Source: Burkholderia aenigmatica
GTDB taxonomy: Bacteria; Pseudomonadota; Gammaproteobacteria; Burkholderiales; Burkholderiaceae
Assembly: GCF_902499175.1 (NCBI RefSeq)
Contig: NZ_CABVQC010000037.1
Span: 1 to 64,000 of the forward strand
Length of the DNA stretch: 64,000 bases
Direction: 5' to 3'
Notes under the pieces: generated by a model
The model's database searches: none
Told to the model about the DNA's origin: nothing
Seen by the model: the letters and a program-made list of their open reading frames with translations, nothing else
Made by a program: the position numbers and the translations under genes
Shown here: one piece after another, positions 9,227-17,326 of the stretch
How positions within the stretch are numbered: the stretch's first letter is position 1
How the letters are laid out: every line of letters starts with the position of its first letter

Positions 9227-9652
9227 ATGGTGCCCGCCGGCGTCGATCCGGCCGCATTCGACGCGTTCGACATGCAGGCGCTGGACGCCGGCACGTTCGA
9301 CGCGGCGATCGACGGCGCGGGCGACGCGCTCGCGGTGGTGTTCTTCTGGGGCGTCGACTGCTTCAACTGCGAGATCGCGAAGAAGGCGATGCTCGCCCAG
9401 CCCGACGCGATCCGCGCGCTGGGCCTGAAGTGGTTCCATTGCAACGTGTACGAACACCACCAGCTTGGGCGCCGCTTCGGGCTGCACGGCGTGCCGACGT
9501 GGTTCTTCTTCCACCGCGGCAAGCGGCTCGGCCGCGCGACGGGCTGGCATGGCCTTGCGCAGTTCCAGGCCGCCGTGTCGGCGGCGTGCGCGAAGATTGC
9601 CGCGGCGACGGGCCATCCGCCGGGCGGCGATCCGCTAGCCGGCGGCGATTGA
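9227..9652 (+). CDS. Thioredoxin-fold protein between grpE and dnaK
   Basis: This 141-residue protein has a thioredoxin-type active site: AVVFFWGVDCFNCEIAKKAM carries a CFNC (CxxC) motif at about residues 45-48. Later VPTWFFFHRGKRLGR provides the cis-Pro loop and the following strand. There is no signal peptide, so it should be cytoplasmic. It starts 10 bp after the grpE stop and probably belongs to the grpE transcript. Its placement inside the chaperone operon suggests a redox role in heat shock, but that is inference. The Gly/Pro-rich C-terminus (PPGGDPLAGGD) is probably disordered. Confidence 0.85.
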   Translation: MVPAGVDPAAFDAFDMQALDAGTFDAAIDGAGDALAVVFFWGVDCFNCEIAKKAMLAQPDAIRALGLKWFHCNVYEHHQLGRRFGLHGVPTWFFFHRGKRLGRATGWHGLAQFQAAVSAACAKIAAATGHPPGGDPLAGGD

Positions 9653-9683
9653 AAAAATTTAATATCCGCATCGCTTGTCGGGT

Positions 9684-9711
9684 CTTGAAAACGGATCGGA
9701 CGGACGCATTT
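9684..9711 (+). promoter_or_regulatory. Sigma-32 heat-shock promoter of dnaK
   Basis: CTTGAAA at 9684-9690, a 13-bp spacer, then ACGCATTT at 9704-9711. The -35 is perfect and the -10 matches CCCCATNT at 6 of 8 positions. The spacing is the same as at grpE. It lies about 90 bp upstream of the dnaK ATG, giving dnaK its own heat-shock start in addition to read-through from grpE. Confidence 0.72.
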
Positions 9712-9800
9712 CGGGAACAGAGTTGAATTCTGGCGCGCGAAACTGCCCCAAAACGCGGGGTTTTGCGCAGCAAACAAGCATTTCTGGAGATTAGGAAAAA

Positions 9801-11753
9801 ATGGGAAAGATCATCGGTATTGACCTCGGCACCACGAACTCGTGCGTCGCCATCATGGAAGGCAACCAGGTCAAGGTCATCGAGAACTCGGAAGGCACGC
9901 GCACCACGCCGTCGATCATCGCCTACATGGACGACAACGAAGTGCTGGTTGGCGCGCCGGCCAAGCGTCAGTCGGTGACCAACCCGAAGAACACGCTGTT
10001 CGCAGTGAAGCGCCTGATCGGCCGCCGCTTCGAAGAGAAGGAAGTCCAGAAGGACATCGGCCTGATGCCGTACAGCATCGTCAAGGCCGACAACGGCGAT
10101 GCATGGGTCGAAGCGCACGGCGAAAAGCTCGCGCCGCCGCAGGTTTCGGCGGAAGTGCTGCGCAAGATGAAGAAGACGGCCGAAGACTACCTCGGCGAGC
10201 CGGTCACGGAAGCCGTGATCACGGTGCCGGCGTACTTCAACGACAGCCAGCGCCAGGCAACCAAGGACGCCGGCCGCATCGCGGGCCTCGAAGTCAAGCG
10301 GATCATCAACGAGCCGACCGCAGCTGCGCTCGCGTTCGGCCTCGACAAGGTCGAGAAGGGTGACCGCAAGATCGCCGTGTATGACCTCGGCGGCGGTACG
10401 TTCGACGTGTCGATCATCGAGATCGCGGACGTCGACGGCGAAATGCAGTTCGAAGTGCTGTCGACCAACGGCGACACGTTCCTCGGCGGTGAAGACTTCG
10501 ACCAGCGCATCATCGATTACATCATCGGCGAGTTCAAGAAGGAGCAGGGCGTCGACCTGTCGAAGGACGTGCTCGCGCTGCAGCGCCTGAAGGAAGCCGC
10601 TGAAAAGGCGAAGATCGAGCTGTCGTCGAGCCAGCAGACCGAAATCAACCTGCCGTACATCACGGCGGACGCGTCGGGCCCGAAGCACTTGAACCTGAAG
10701 ATCACTCGCGCAAAGCTGGAAGCGCTGGTGGAAGACCTCGTCGAGCGCACGATCGAACCGTGCCGCGTTGCGATCAAGGACGCAGGCGTCAAGGTGTCGG
10801 ACATCGACGACGTGATCCTGGTTGGCGGCCAGACGCGCATGCCGAAGGTGCTGGAAAAGGTGAAGGAGTTCTTCGGCAAGGATCCGCGCCGTGACGTGAA
10901 CCCGGACGAAGCCGTCGCAGTCGGCGCGGCGATCCAGGGCCAGGTTCTGTCGGGCGACCGCAAGGACGTGCTGCTGCTCGACGTGACCCCGCTGTCGCTC
11001 GGTATCGAGACGCTCGGCGGCGTGATGACGAAGATGATCAGCAAGAACACGACGATCCCGACGAAGCACGCCCAGGTGTACTCGACGGCGGACGACAACC
11101 AGGGCGCCGTGACGATCAAGGTGTTCCAGGGCGAACGCGAAATGGCAGCCGGCAACAAGCTGCTCGGCGAGTTCAACCTCGAAGGCATTCCGCCCGCACC
11201 GCGCGGCGTGCCGCAGATCGAAGTGAGCTTCGACATCGACGCGAACGGCATCCTGCACGTCGGCGCGAAGGACAAGGCGACCGGCAAGGAAAACAAGATC
11301 ACGATCAAGGCGAACTCGGGCCTGTCCGACGCTGAAATCGACCAGATGATCAAGGACGCGGAAGCGAACGCAGCGGAAGATCACAAGCTGCGCGAGCTGG
11401 CCGATTCGCGCAACCAGGGCGATGCACTCGTCCACAGCACGAAGAAGGCGCTGACCGAGTACGGCGACAAGCTGGACGCGGGCGAGAAGGAAGCGATCGA
11501 AGCGTCGCTGAAGTCGCTCGAGGAAGTGCTGAAGGACGCATCGGCCGACAAGGCTGCGATCGACGCGAAGGTCGAGGAACTCGGCAAGGTGTCGCAGAAG
11601 CTCGGCGAAAAGATGTACGCCGACATGCAGGCCCAGCAAGCAGGTGCGGCCGGCGCAGCGGGTGCAGCGGAAGGCGCGGCCCATGCGGGCGGCGCGCAAC
11701 AGGCTGCCGACGATGTCGTCGACGCCGAGTTCAAGGAAGTGAAGAAGGACTAA
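9801..11753 (+). CDS. dnaK: Molecular chaperone DnaK (Hsp70)
   Basis: There are 650 residues, a normal length. The N-terminal ATPase domain opens MGKIIGIDLGTTNSCVAIME. The second signature is IAVYDLGGGTFDVSI and the third VILVGGQTRMPKV. The linker region DVLLLDVTPLSLGIETLGG leads to the peptide-binding domain, and the C-terminal lid ends in an Ala/Gly-rich stretch and DDVVDAEFKEVKKD. DnaK binds unfolded segments with DnaJ and GrpE in the cytoplasm and also controls sigma-32 stability in proteobacteria. Expression fits the sigma-32 promoter upstream. A good SD (GGAGATTAGG) precedes the ATG. Confidence 0.99.
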   Translation: MGKIIGIDLGTTNSCVAIMEGNQVKVIENSEGTRTTPSIIAYMDDNEVLVGAPAKRQSVTNPKNTLFAVKRLIGRRFEEKEVQKDIGLMPYSIVKADNGDAWVEAHGEKLAPPQVSAEVLRKMKKTAEDYLGEPVTEAVITVPAYFNDSQRQATKDAGRIAGLEVKRIINEPTAAALAFGLDKVEKGDRKIAVYDLGGGTFDVSIIEIADVDGEMQFEVLSTNGDTFLGGEDFDQRIIDYIIGEFKKEQGVDLSKDVLALQRLKEAAEKAKIELSSSQQTEINLPYITADASGPKHLNLKITRAKLEALVEDLVERTIEPCRVAIKDAGVKVSDIDDVILVGGQTRMPKVLEKVKEFFGKDPRRDVNPDEAVAVGAAIQGQVLSGDRKDVLLLDVTPLSLGIETLGGVMTKMISKNTTIPTKHAQVYSTADDNQGAVTIKVFQGEREMAAGNKLLGEFNLEGIPPAPRGVPQIEVSFDIDANGILHVGAKDKATGKENKITIKANSGLSDAEIDQMIKDAEANAAEDHKLRELADSRNQGDALVHSTKKALTEYGDKLDAGEKEAIEASLKSLEEVLKDASADKAAIDAKVEELGKVSQKLGEKMYADMQAQQAGAAGAAGAAEGAAHAGGAQQAADDVVDAEFKEVKKD

Positions 11754-12019
11754 GCCGGGTTGCCCCGGTGCCGCACGCCGCGCGCGCAACCCGCGCGCGG
11801 CGCGGCTGACGGGTTGGCTGACAAGCGGTCTGTCTTTCCTTCCGGATGGCCGGATCGACTCCACGCCTGGCGGGCTTCGCGGCCCTCCGGGCACATTTGT
11901 TTTTTGGCGGGCGCTGCGTGACCGTCCCGAACGGGCCGGAGCCAGACGCGTCGAGAGACTTTACTGCGAGCGAAAGGAGCCGCCGCGTGCATGAGGCGCG
12001 GACGGCACAGTGAATCGAT

Positions 12020-13156
12020 ATGGCGAAACGGGATTACTACGAGGTTCTTGGCGTCGCAAAGAATGCGAGCGACGACGAAATCAAGAAGGCGTATCGCAAG
12101 CTTGCGATGAAGTATCACCCTGACCGCAATCCGGACAACAAGGATGCGGAAGAGCATTTCAAGGAGGTGAAGGAAGCCTATGAAATGCTGTCGGACGGCC
12201 AGAAGCGGGCAGCGTACGACCAGTACGGCCACGCGGGCGTCGATCCGAACATGGGCGGTGCGGGCGCACAGGGCTTCGGCGGCTTCGCGGACGCGTTCGG
12301 CGACATCTTCGGCGACATCTTCGGTCAGGCAGCGGGCGGCGCCGCGCGCGGCGGCCGTGGCGGCCCGCAGGTGTATCGCGGCGCCGACCTGCGCTACAGC
12401 ATGGAAATCACGCTCGAGCAGGCCGCACACGGCTACGACACGCAGATCCGCGTGCCGAGCTGGGTGTCGTGCGAGGTCTGCCACGGGTCGGGCGCGAAGC
12501 CCGGCACGAAGCCGGAAACCTGCCCGACCTGTCACGGCCAGGGCACGGTGCGCATGTCGCAGGGCTTCTTCAGCATCCAGCAGACCTGCCCGAAGTGCCA
12601 TGGCACGGGCACCTACATCCCCGAGCCGTGCGTGCATTGCCACGGGTCGGGCAAGGTGAAGGAAACCAAGACGCTCGAAGTCAAGATCCCGGCCGGGATC
12701 GACGACGGGATGCGGATCCGCTCGGCCGGCAACGGCGAGCCGGGCATCAACGGCGGGCCGCCGGGCGACCTGTACGTCGAGATCCACATCAAGCCGCACT
12801 CGGTGTTCGAGCGCGACGGCGACGATCTCCACTGCCAGATGCCGATCCCGTTCACGACCGCCGCACTCGGTGGCGAGATCGAGGTGCCGACGCTGGCCGG
12901 TCGTGCGTCGTTCCCGGTGCCGGAAGGCACGCAGTCGGGCAAGACGTTCCGCCTGCGCGGCAAGGGCATCAAGGGGCTGCGTTCGAGCATCGCGGGCGAT
13001 CTGTACGTTCACGTGCAGGTCGAGACGCCGGTGAAGCTGACCGACAACCAGCGCGACCTGCTCAAGCAGTTCGAGAAATCGCTGGCCGAGGGCGGCGCGC
13101 GTCACAGCCCGCAGAGCAAGAGCTGGTTCGATCGTGTGAAGAGCTTCTTCGAGTAA
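12020..13156 (+). CDS. dnaJ: Co-chaperone DnaJ (Hsp40)
   Basis: There are 378 residues. The J domain is at the N-terminus (MAKRDYYEVLGVAKNASD...) with the HPD motif in KYHPDRNP. A Gly/Phe-rich segment follows. Four CxxCxGxG zinc-binding repeats are seen: CEVCHGSG, CPTCHGQG, CPKCHGTG and CVHCHGSG. The C-terminal substrate-binding domain is complete. DnaJ delivers clients to DnaK and stimulates its ATPase. The 266 bp after dnaK hold GC-rich inverted repeats but no gene. pabB begins 13 bp downstream and may be transcribed with dnaJ. Confidence 0.98.
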   Translation: MAKRDYYEVLGVAKNASDDEIKKAYRKLAMKYHPDRNPDNKDAEEHFKEVKEAYEMLSDGQKRAAYDQYGHAGVDPNMGGAGAQGFGGFADAFGDIFGDIFGQAAGGAARGGRGGPQVYRGADLRYSMEITLEQAAHGYDTQIRVPSWVSCEVCHGSGAKPGTKPETCPTCHGQGTVRMSQGFFSIQQTCPKCHGTGTYIPEPCVHCHGSGKVKETKTLEVKIPAGIDDGMRIRSAGNGEPGINGGPPGDLYVEIHIKPHSVFERDGDDLHCQMPIPFTTAALGGEIEVPTLAGRASFPVPEGTQSGKTFRLRGKGIKGLRSSIAGDLYVHVQVETPVKLTDNQRDLLKQFEKSLAEGGARHSPQSKSWFDRVKSFFE

Positions 13157-13169
13157 CTCGAGTAACAGC

Positions 13170-15083
13170 ATGACTGAAGGCAACGAGAGCGCGTCGTTCG
13201 CGCTCTTGGACGATTGCGACTCGACTGCGTCCGCGCGGTCGAGTCGTTTGTATTCGGGGTTCGTGCGCGAACGCGTGTGCACGGATCCGGCTCGGCTCGA
13301 CGAGGTCGATGCGGCGGTGGCGCAGGATCTGCGCGACGGGCTGCATGCGGTCGTCGTCGGCGATTACGAATTCGGACGCAACCTGCAACGAGCGCAGCCG
13401 GGCCATGCCCCGCTGCGCTTTTTGCTGTATGCGCGCTGCGAGCGCCTGTCGCGCGACGAAGTCGACGCGTGGCTCGCGCAGCAGGACGGCGGCGCAACGC
13501 CGTCGATCGCGGGCGTCGCGCATGTCGAAAAGAGCGTGTCGCGCGATGCGTTCGACGCGGCGATCGCCGCGGTGCACGACGCGCTGCGCGCAGGCGATTC
13601 GTATCAGGTCAACTACACGTACCGGCTGAACTTCGACGTGTTCGGCACGCCGCTTGCGCTGTACCGGCGGCTGCGGGCGCGCCAGCCGGTGCGCTACGGC
13701 GCGCTGATCGCGTTGCCCGACGGACCGTGGGTCGTGTCGTGTTCGCCCGAGCTGTTCGTCGAGAAGCACGGCGACGTGCTGGGCGCGCGGCCGATGAAGG
13801 GCACGGCACCGCGTTCGGCCGACCCTCGCGACGATGCGGCGGCGGCCGTGTTCCTCGCGAACGATCCGAAGAACCGCGCGGAAAACGTGATGATCGTCGA
13901 CCTGCTGCGCAACGACGTGTCGCGGATCGCGCGCACCGGGACGGTCCGCGTGCCGGCGCTGTTCTCCGTCGAGCCGTATGCGTCGGTGTGGCAGATGACG
14001 TCGACGGTCGAGGCCGGCTGGCGCGACGGGACGACGTTCGCGCAGATGCTGCGTGCGCTGTTTCCGTGCGGATCGATCACGGGCGCGCCGAAGTACAAGA
14101 CGATGCAGTTGATCGATGCGATCGAGTCGACGCCGCGTGGGCTCTACACGGGCGCGATCGGCTGGCTCGACGCTGCGAAGCAAGGCGCCGATTCCGATGA
14201 GCCGGGCGATCGCCTGGCCGGTTGTGGCGATTTCTGCCTGTCGGTGGCGATCCGTACGCTGACGCTCGACGCAGCCGGCAAAGGTGCGGTCGATGCCGAC
14301 GCACGCAATCCGGCAGCGGCAACCGCCGGCCGGCGCCGCAGCACGATGGGCGTCGGTGCGGGCATCGTGCTCGACAGCGTCGCGGCCGACGAATATGCGG
14401 AGTGCGAATTGAAAGCGCGATTCCTGACGGATGCCGATCCCGGCTTCCAGCTGTTCGAAACGACCGCCGCCACGCGTGCGGACGGCATCCGGCATCTCGA
14501 TCGCCATCTCGCGCGGCTGCAGCGTAGCGCGGATGCGTTCGGTTTCCACTTCGACGCCGATGCATTGCGTCGCGAGATCGACGCGCGCTGCGCGGCGCTC
14601 GACGGCGACGGCGCTTACCGGATGAAGCTCGCGCTCGCGAAGGACGGCACGGTCGAGATCGTCTCGGCACCGCTCAAGCCGCTGCCGGCGGGGCCGGTCG
14701 GCGTGCTGCTGGCGTCCGCGCACGGCTTCGCACCGACCCGTGCGAGCGATGCGCTGCTGCTGCACAAGACCACACGCCGCGCCGAATACGATCGCGCATG
14801 GCAGGCGGCGGAGGCACTTGGCGCGTTCGACATGCTGTTCGTCAACGAGCGAGGCGAAGTGACGGAAGGCGGGCGCTCGAACCTGTTCGTGAAGCTCGAC
14901 GGCCAGTGGGTGACGCCGCCGCTCGAGTCTGGCGTGCTGCCGGGCGTGATGCGCGGCGTGTTGCTCGAAGATCGCGCGTTCGGTGCGACGGAGCGGGTCG
15001 TGACCCGCGACGATCTCGCGCGCGCGGACGCGCTGCTGCTGACCAACGCGCTGCGCGGCGCGCTCGACGCGGTATTGAAGTAA
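13170..15083 (+). CDS. pabB: Fused aminodeoxychorismate synthase component I / aminodeoxychorismate lyase
   Basis: This 637-residue protein joins two folate-pathway enzymes. Residues of about 1-410 are a chorismate-binding (PabB) domain with AGDSYQVNYTYRLNF, the GARPMKGTAPR catalytic motif and FPCGSITGAPK. Residues of about 425-637 are a class IV aminotransferase (PabC-like) domain with LLHKTTRRAEYDRAW (PLP-lysine region), NERGEVTEGGRSNLFV and SGVLPGVMRGVLL. Together they convert chorismate, with ammonia from PabA, to 4-aminobenzoate. The segment joining them has a low-complexity stretch near residues 370-390 (AATAGRRRSTMGVGAG). It starts 13 bp after dnaJ and ends at a strong terminator. Confidence 0.93.
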   Translation: MTEGNESASFALLDDCDSTASARSSRLYSGFVRERVCTDPARLDEVDAAVAQDLRDGLHAVVVGDYEFGRNLQRAQPGHAPLRFLLYARCERLSRDEVDAWLAQQDGGATPSIAGVAHVEKSVSRDAFDAAIAAVHDALRAGDSYQVNYTYRLNFDVFGTPLALYRRLRARQPVRYGALIALPDGPWVVSCSPELFVEKHGDVLGARPMKGTAPRSADPRDDAAAAVFLANDPKNRAENVMIVDLLRNDVSRIARTGTVRVPALFSVEPYASVWQMTSTVEAGWRDGTTFAQMLRALFPCGSITGAPKYKTMQLIDAIESTPRGLYTGAIGWLDAAKQGADSDEPGDRLAGCGDFCLSVAIRTLTLDAAGKGAVDADARNPAAATAGRRRSTMGVGAGIVLDSVAADEYAECELKARFLTDADPGFQLFETTAATRADGIRHLDRHLARLQRSADAFGFHFDADALRREIDARCAALDGDGAYRMKLALAKDGTVEIVSAPLKPLPAGPVGVLLASAHGFAPTRASDALLLHKTTRRAEYDRAWQAAEALGAFDMLFVNERGEVTEGGRSNLFVKLDGQWVTPPLESGVLPGVMRGVLLEDRAFGATERVVTRDDLARADALLLTNALRGALDAVLK

Positions 15084-15121
15084 CCGGCCGATAATCGACC
15101 GTTGTCGGCAGCGCAGGAAAG

Positions 15122-15159
15122 AAAAAGCGTGGTGCCCCGCAAAGGGCGCCGCGCTTTTT
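15122..15159. terminator. Bidirectional terminator between pabB and panB
   Basis: AAAAAGCGTGGTGCCC at 15122-15137 pairs with GGGCGCCGCGCTTTTT at 15144-15159 across a CGCAAA loop, with two G-T pairs. A-tract and T-tract flanks allow it to act on both strands, between convergent genes. Confidence 0.88.
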
Positions 15160-15204
15160 GTCATCAAGGGGCCGGCGAACGCATCGCTGGCCCCGTGAAG
15201 GGCG

Positions 15205-16020
15205 TCAGAACGAGTGCTCGGGGCCGGGGAACGAACCGTCCTTTACCGCGCGCACGTACGCTTCGACGGCCGCCTGGATGTTCGGCTCGCCCTGCATGAA
15301 ATCCTTCACGAAGCGCGGCCGCTTGCCGGGGAACACGCCGAGCATGTCGTGCAGCACGAGCACCTGGCCCGAGCAGTCGGCGCCGGCGCCGATGCCGATC
15401 GTCGGCACGCGCAGCATCTGCGTGACTTCGGAACCGATCAGCGTCGGCACGGCTTCGATCACGACGACCTGCGCACCGGCTGCTTCGACCGCGCGCGCGT
15501 CGCGCAGCAACTGCGCGGCACTGGCTTCGGTCTTGCCCTGCACCTTGAAGCCACCGAACGCGTGCACCGACTGCGGCGTAAGGCCCACGTGCGCGCACAC
15601 GGGCACCGCACGCTCGACGAGGAAGCGGATCGTCTCGGTGAGCCATTCACCGCCTTCGAGCTTGACCATCTGCGCACCGGCGCGCATCAGCTTGACGGAG
15701 CTCGCGAACGCCTCGGCCGGCGTGCCGTACGTGCCGAACGGCAGGTCGGCCATGATCAGCGCGCGCGGTTGCGCACGGGCGACACAGGCGGTGTGATACG
15801 CGATGTCGTCGAGCGACACGGGCAGCGTGGTCGTATGGCCCTGCAGTACGTTGCCGAGCGAATCGCCGATCAGCAGCACGTCGACGCCCGAACGGTCGAG
15901 CAGTGCGGAAAAGCTCGCGTCGTAGCAGGTGAGCATCGCGATCTTCTCGCCGGCGTCGCGCATTGCCTGCAGCTTGGGCACCGTGACGGCAGGCCGGCTC
16001 GATTCCTGGAGATAGGTCAT
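15205..16020 (-). CDS. panB: 3-methyl-2-oxobutanoate hydroxymethyltransferase
   Basis: There are 271 residues. KIAMLTCYDASFSALLDRSG and DVLLIGDSLGNVLQGHTTTL contain the family's metal-binding Asp residues. MADLPFGTYGTP and VCAHVGLTPQSVHAFGGF are further PanB signatures. The enzyme transfers a hydroxymethyl group from 5,10-methylenetetrahydrofolate to ketoisovalerate, the first committed step to pantothenate and CoA. It lies 45 bp downstream of a deoxynucleoside kinase gene on the same strand and is the last gene of a long minus-strand run that begins at hda. Confidence 0.97.
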   Translation of the reverse strand: MTYLQESSRPAVTVPKLQAMRDAGEKIAMLTCYDASFSALLDRSGVDVLLIGDSLGNVLQGHTTTLPVSLDDIAYHTACVARAQPRALIMADLPFGTYGTPAEAFASSVKLMRAGAQMVKLEGGEWLTETIRFLVERAVPVCAHVGLTPQSVHAFGGFKVQGKTEASAAQLLRDARAVEAAGAQVVVIEAVPTLIGSEVTQMLRVPTIGIGAGADCSGQVLVLHDMLGVFPGKRPRFVKDFMQGEPNIQAAVEAYVRAVKDGSFPGPEHSF

Positions 16021-16065
16021 GGGAAATCCGGTTCGAATGGGAAAGGAACGACAGGCGAGGACGCG

Positions 16066-16752
16066 TCAGCGCGTCGTCTCGCCCTTGACGAAGAACTCCT
16101 TGCGGCCACGCATCGTCTCGATGCGCTCGACCAGCAGAGCGAGATCTTCGGGGGAGTCCAGCGGGTTCAGGTGTTCCGCGGCGACCGTCAGCACCGGCGT
16201 GCGGTCGTAGTGGTAGAAGAATTCGTTGTACGCGTCGACGAGCGAGCGCAGGTACGCATCGCTGATCTGCAGCTCCATCGGCAGCCCGCGCTTCTGGATC
16301 CGCGAGAACAGCACTTCGGGGCTCGCCTGCAGATAGACGACGAGGTCGGGCGACGGCGCCTGCGGCACGTCGACGTGCGCCGCGACCGAGCGGTACAGCT
16401 GCCATTCGTCTTCCGGCAGGTTCAGCCGCGCGAAGATGTCGTTCTTCTGCGGCATGAAATCGGCGATGACCGGGCGGCCCGTTTCGAGCGCGCCGATCAG
16501 CTCGCGCGCCTGCTGCGCGCGCTGCAGCGCGAACGACAGCTGCACGGGCAGCGCGTAGCGCGCGGTGTCGCGATAGAAGCGTTCGAGGAACGGGTTGTCC
16601 TGCGGGCGTTCGAGCAGCGTCTGCATCGACCAGCGTTCGGCGAGCAGGCGCGCGAGCGTCGTCTTGCCGACGCCGATCGGGCCTTCGATCACGAGATAGC
16701 GGTGCGGGGCGCGCAGGTCGGGCGCGGTGACGGTGAGGGGAGTCGGGGTCAT
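16066..16752 (-). CDS. Deoxynucleoside kinase family protein
   Basis: There are 228 residues from the ATG at 16750-16752. RYLVIEGPIGVGKTTLARLL holds the P-loop GPIGVGKT (residues 24-31), and IADFMPQKNDIFARLNL and DLVVYLQASPEVLFSRIQKR are the DRS-type and LID-type regions of the dGK/dCK kinase family. The family phosphorylates deoxyribonucleosides in the cytoplasm; substrate preference cannot be read from the sequence. Its ATG overlaps the folK stop as ATGA, so translation is probably coupled. A longer frame extends upstream but only by running through folK in another frame. Linked folK, dNK and panB form a pattern common in Burkholderiales. Confidence 0.88.
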   Translation of the reverse strand: MTPTPLTVTAPDLRAPHRYLVIEGPIGVGKTTLARLLAERWSMQTLLERPQDNPFLERFYRDTARYALPVQLSFALQRAQQARELIGALETGRPVIADFMPQKNDIFARLNLPEDEWQLYRSVAAHVDVPQAPSPDLVVYLQASPEVLFSRIQKRGLPMELQISDAYLRSLVDAYNEFFYHYDRTPVLTVAAEHLNPLDSPEDLALLVERIETMRGRKEFFVKGETTR

Positions 16753-17291
16753 TGGCAGCGGTTCTTGTCGGCGTCTTCGCTGGCAGCGAGCGCCTTCTGC
16801 ATCAGGCACTGGCAGGTCTGCACCTTCTCGACGCGCTGGTCCGCGACGGCGGCGAGGAAGGCATCGGCACGGCCGCGCGCGGGGATATCGAGTGCCGGCT
16901 CGATTTCGACGAGCGGCACGAGCGCGAACGCACGGTCGGTGAGACGCGGGTGCGGGACGATCAGGTCGGGTTCGTCGATCGAGTCGGCGCCGAACAGCAG
17001 GATGTCGAGATCGAGCGTGCGCGGCGCGTTGCGATACGGGCGCTCGCGGCCGAAGTGATGTTCGATCTTCTGGCAAAGCGCGAGCAGCTCGCGGGCCGAC
17101 AGCGTCGTGTCGAGCTTGACGACGCAGTTGTAGTAGTCGTCGCCGCCCGCTTCGAAGGGCGCCGTGCGATACAGGCTCGATTTGCCGAGGATCGAGATGG
17201 TGCGCTGCTGTGCGAGGCACACCACCGCGTCCTTCAGGGTCTGGCGCGCATCGCCGAGATTCGCCCCCAGTCCGATATATGCAACCGTCAT
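16749..17291 (-). CDS. folK: 2-amino-4-hydroxy-6-hydroxymethyldihydropteridine pyrophosphokinase
   Basis: There are 180 residues starting MTVAYIGLGANLGDARQTL. The ATG at 17289-17291 has a GGAAG ribosome site 7 nt upstream and is preferred to the in-frame ATG at 17321, which would begin inside the pcnB end region. The HPPK signature RTLDLDILLFG is present, followed by IVPHPRLTDRAFALVPL. The enzyme transfers pyrophosphate from ATP to 6-hydroxymethyl-dihydropterin in folate synthesis. Its stop overlaps the start of the downstream kinase, and it lies 35 bp after pcnB. Confidence 0.95.
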   Translation of the reverse strand: MTVAYIGLGANLGDARQTLKDAVVCLAQQRTISILGKSSLYRTAPFEAGGDDYYNCVVKLDTTLSARELLALCQKIEHHFGRERPYRNAPRTLDLDILLFGADSIDEPDLIVPHPRLTDRAFALVPLVEIEPALDIPARGRADAFLAAVADQRVEKVQTCQCLMQKALAASEDADKNRCQ

Positions 17292-17326
17292 GGCATCACT
17301 TCCTACGTCGTTCGCCGGCAAGCGCG

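Noticed and set aside
9363..11894. Long minus-strand frame over dnaK
   Set aside because: Shadow of dnaK; no recognisable domain and an obvious real gene on the other strand.
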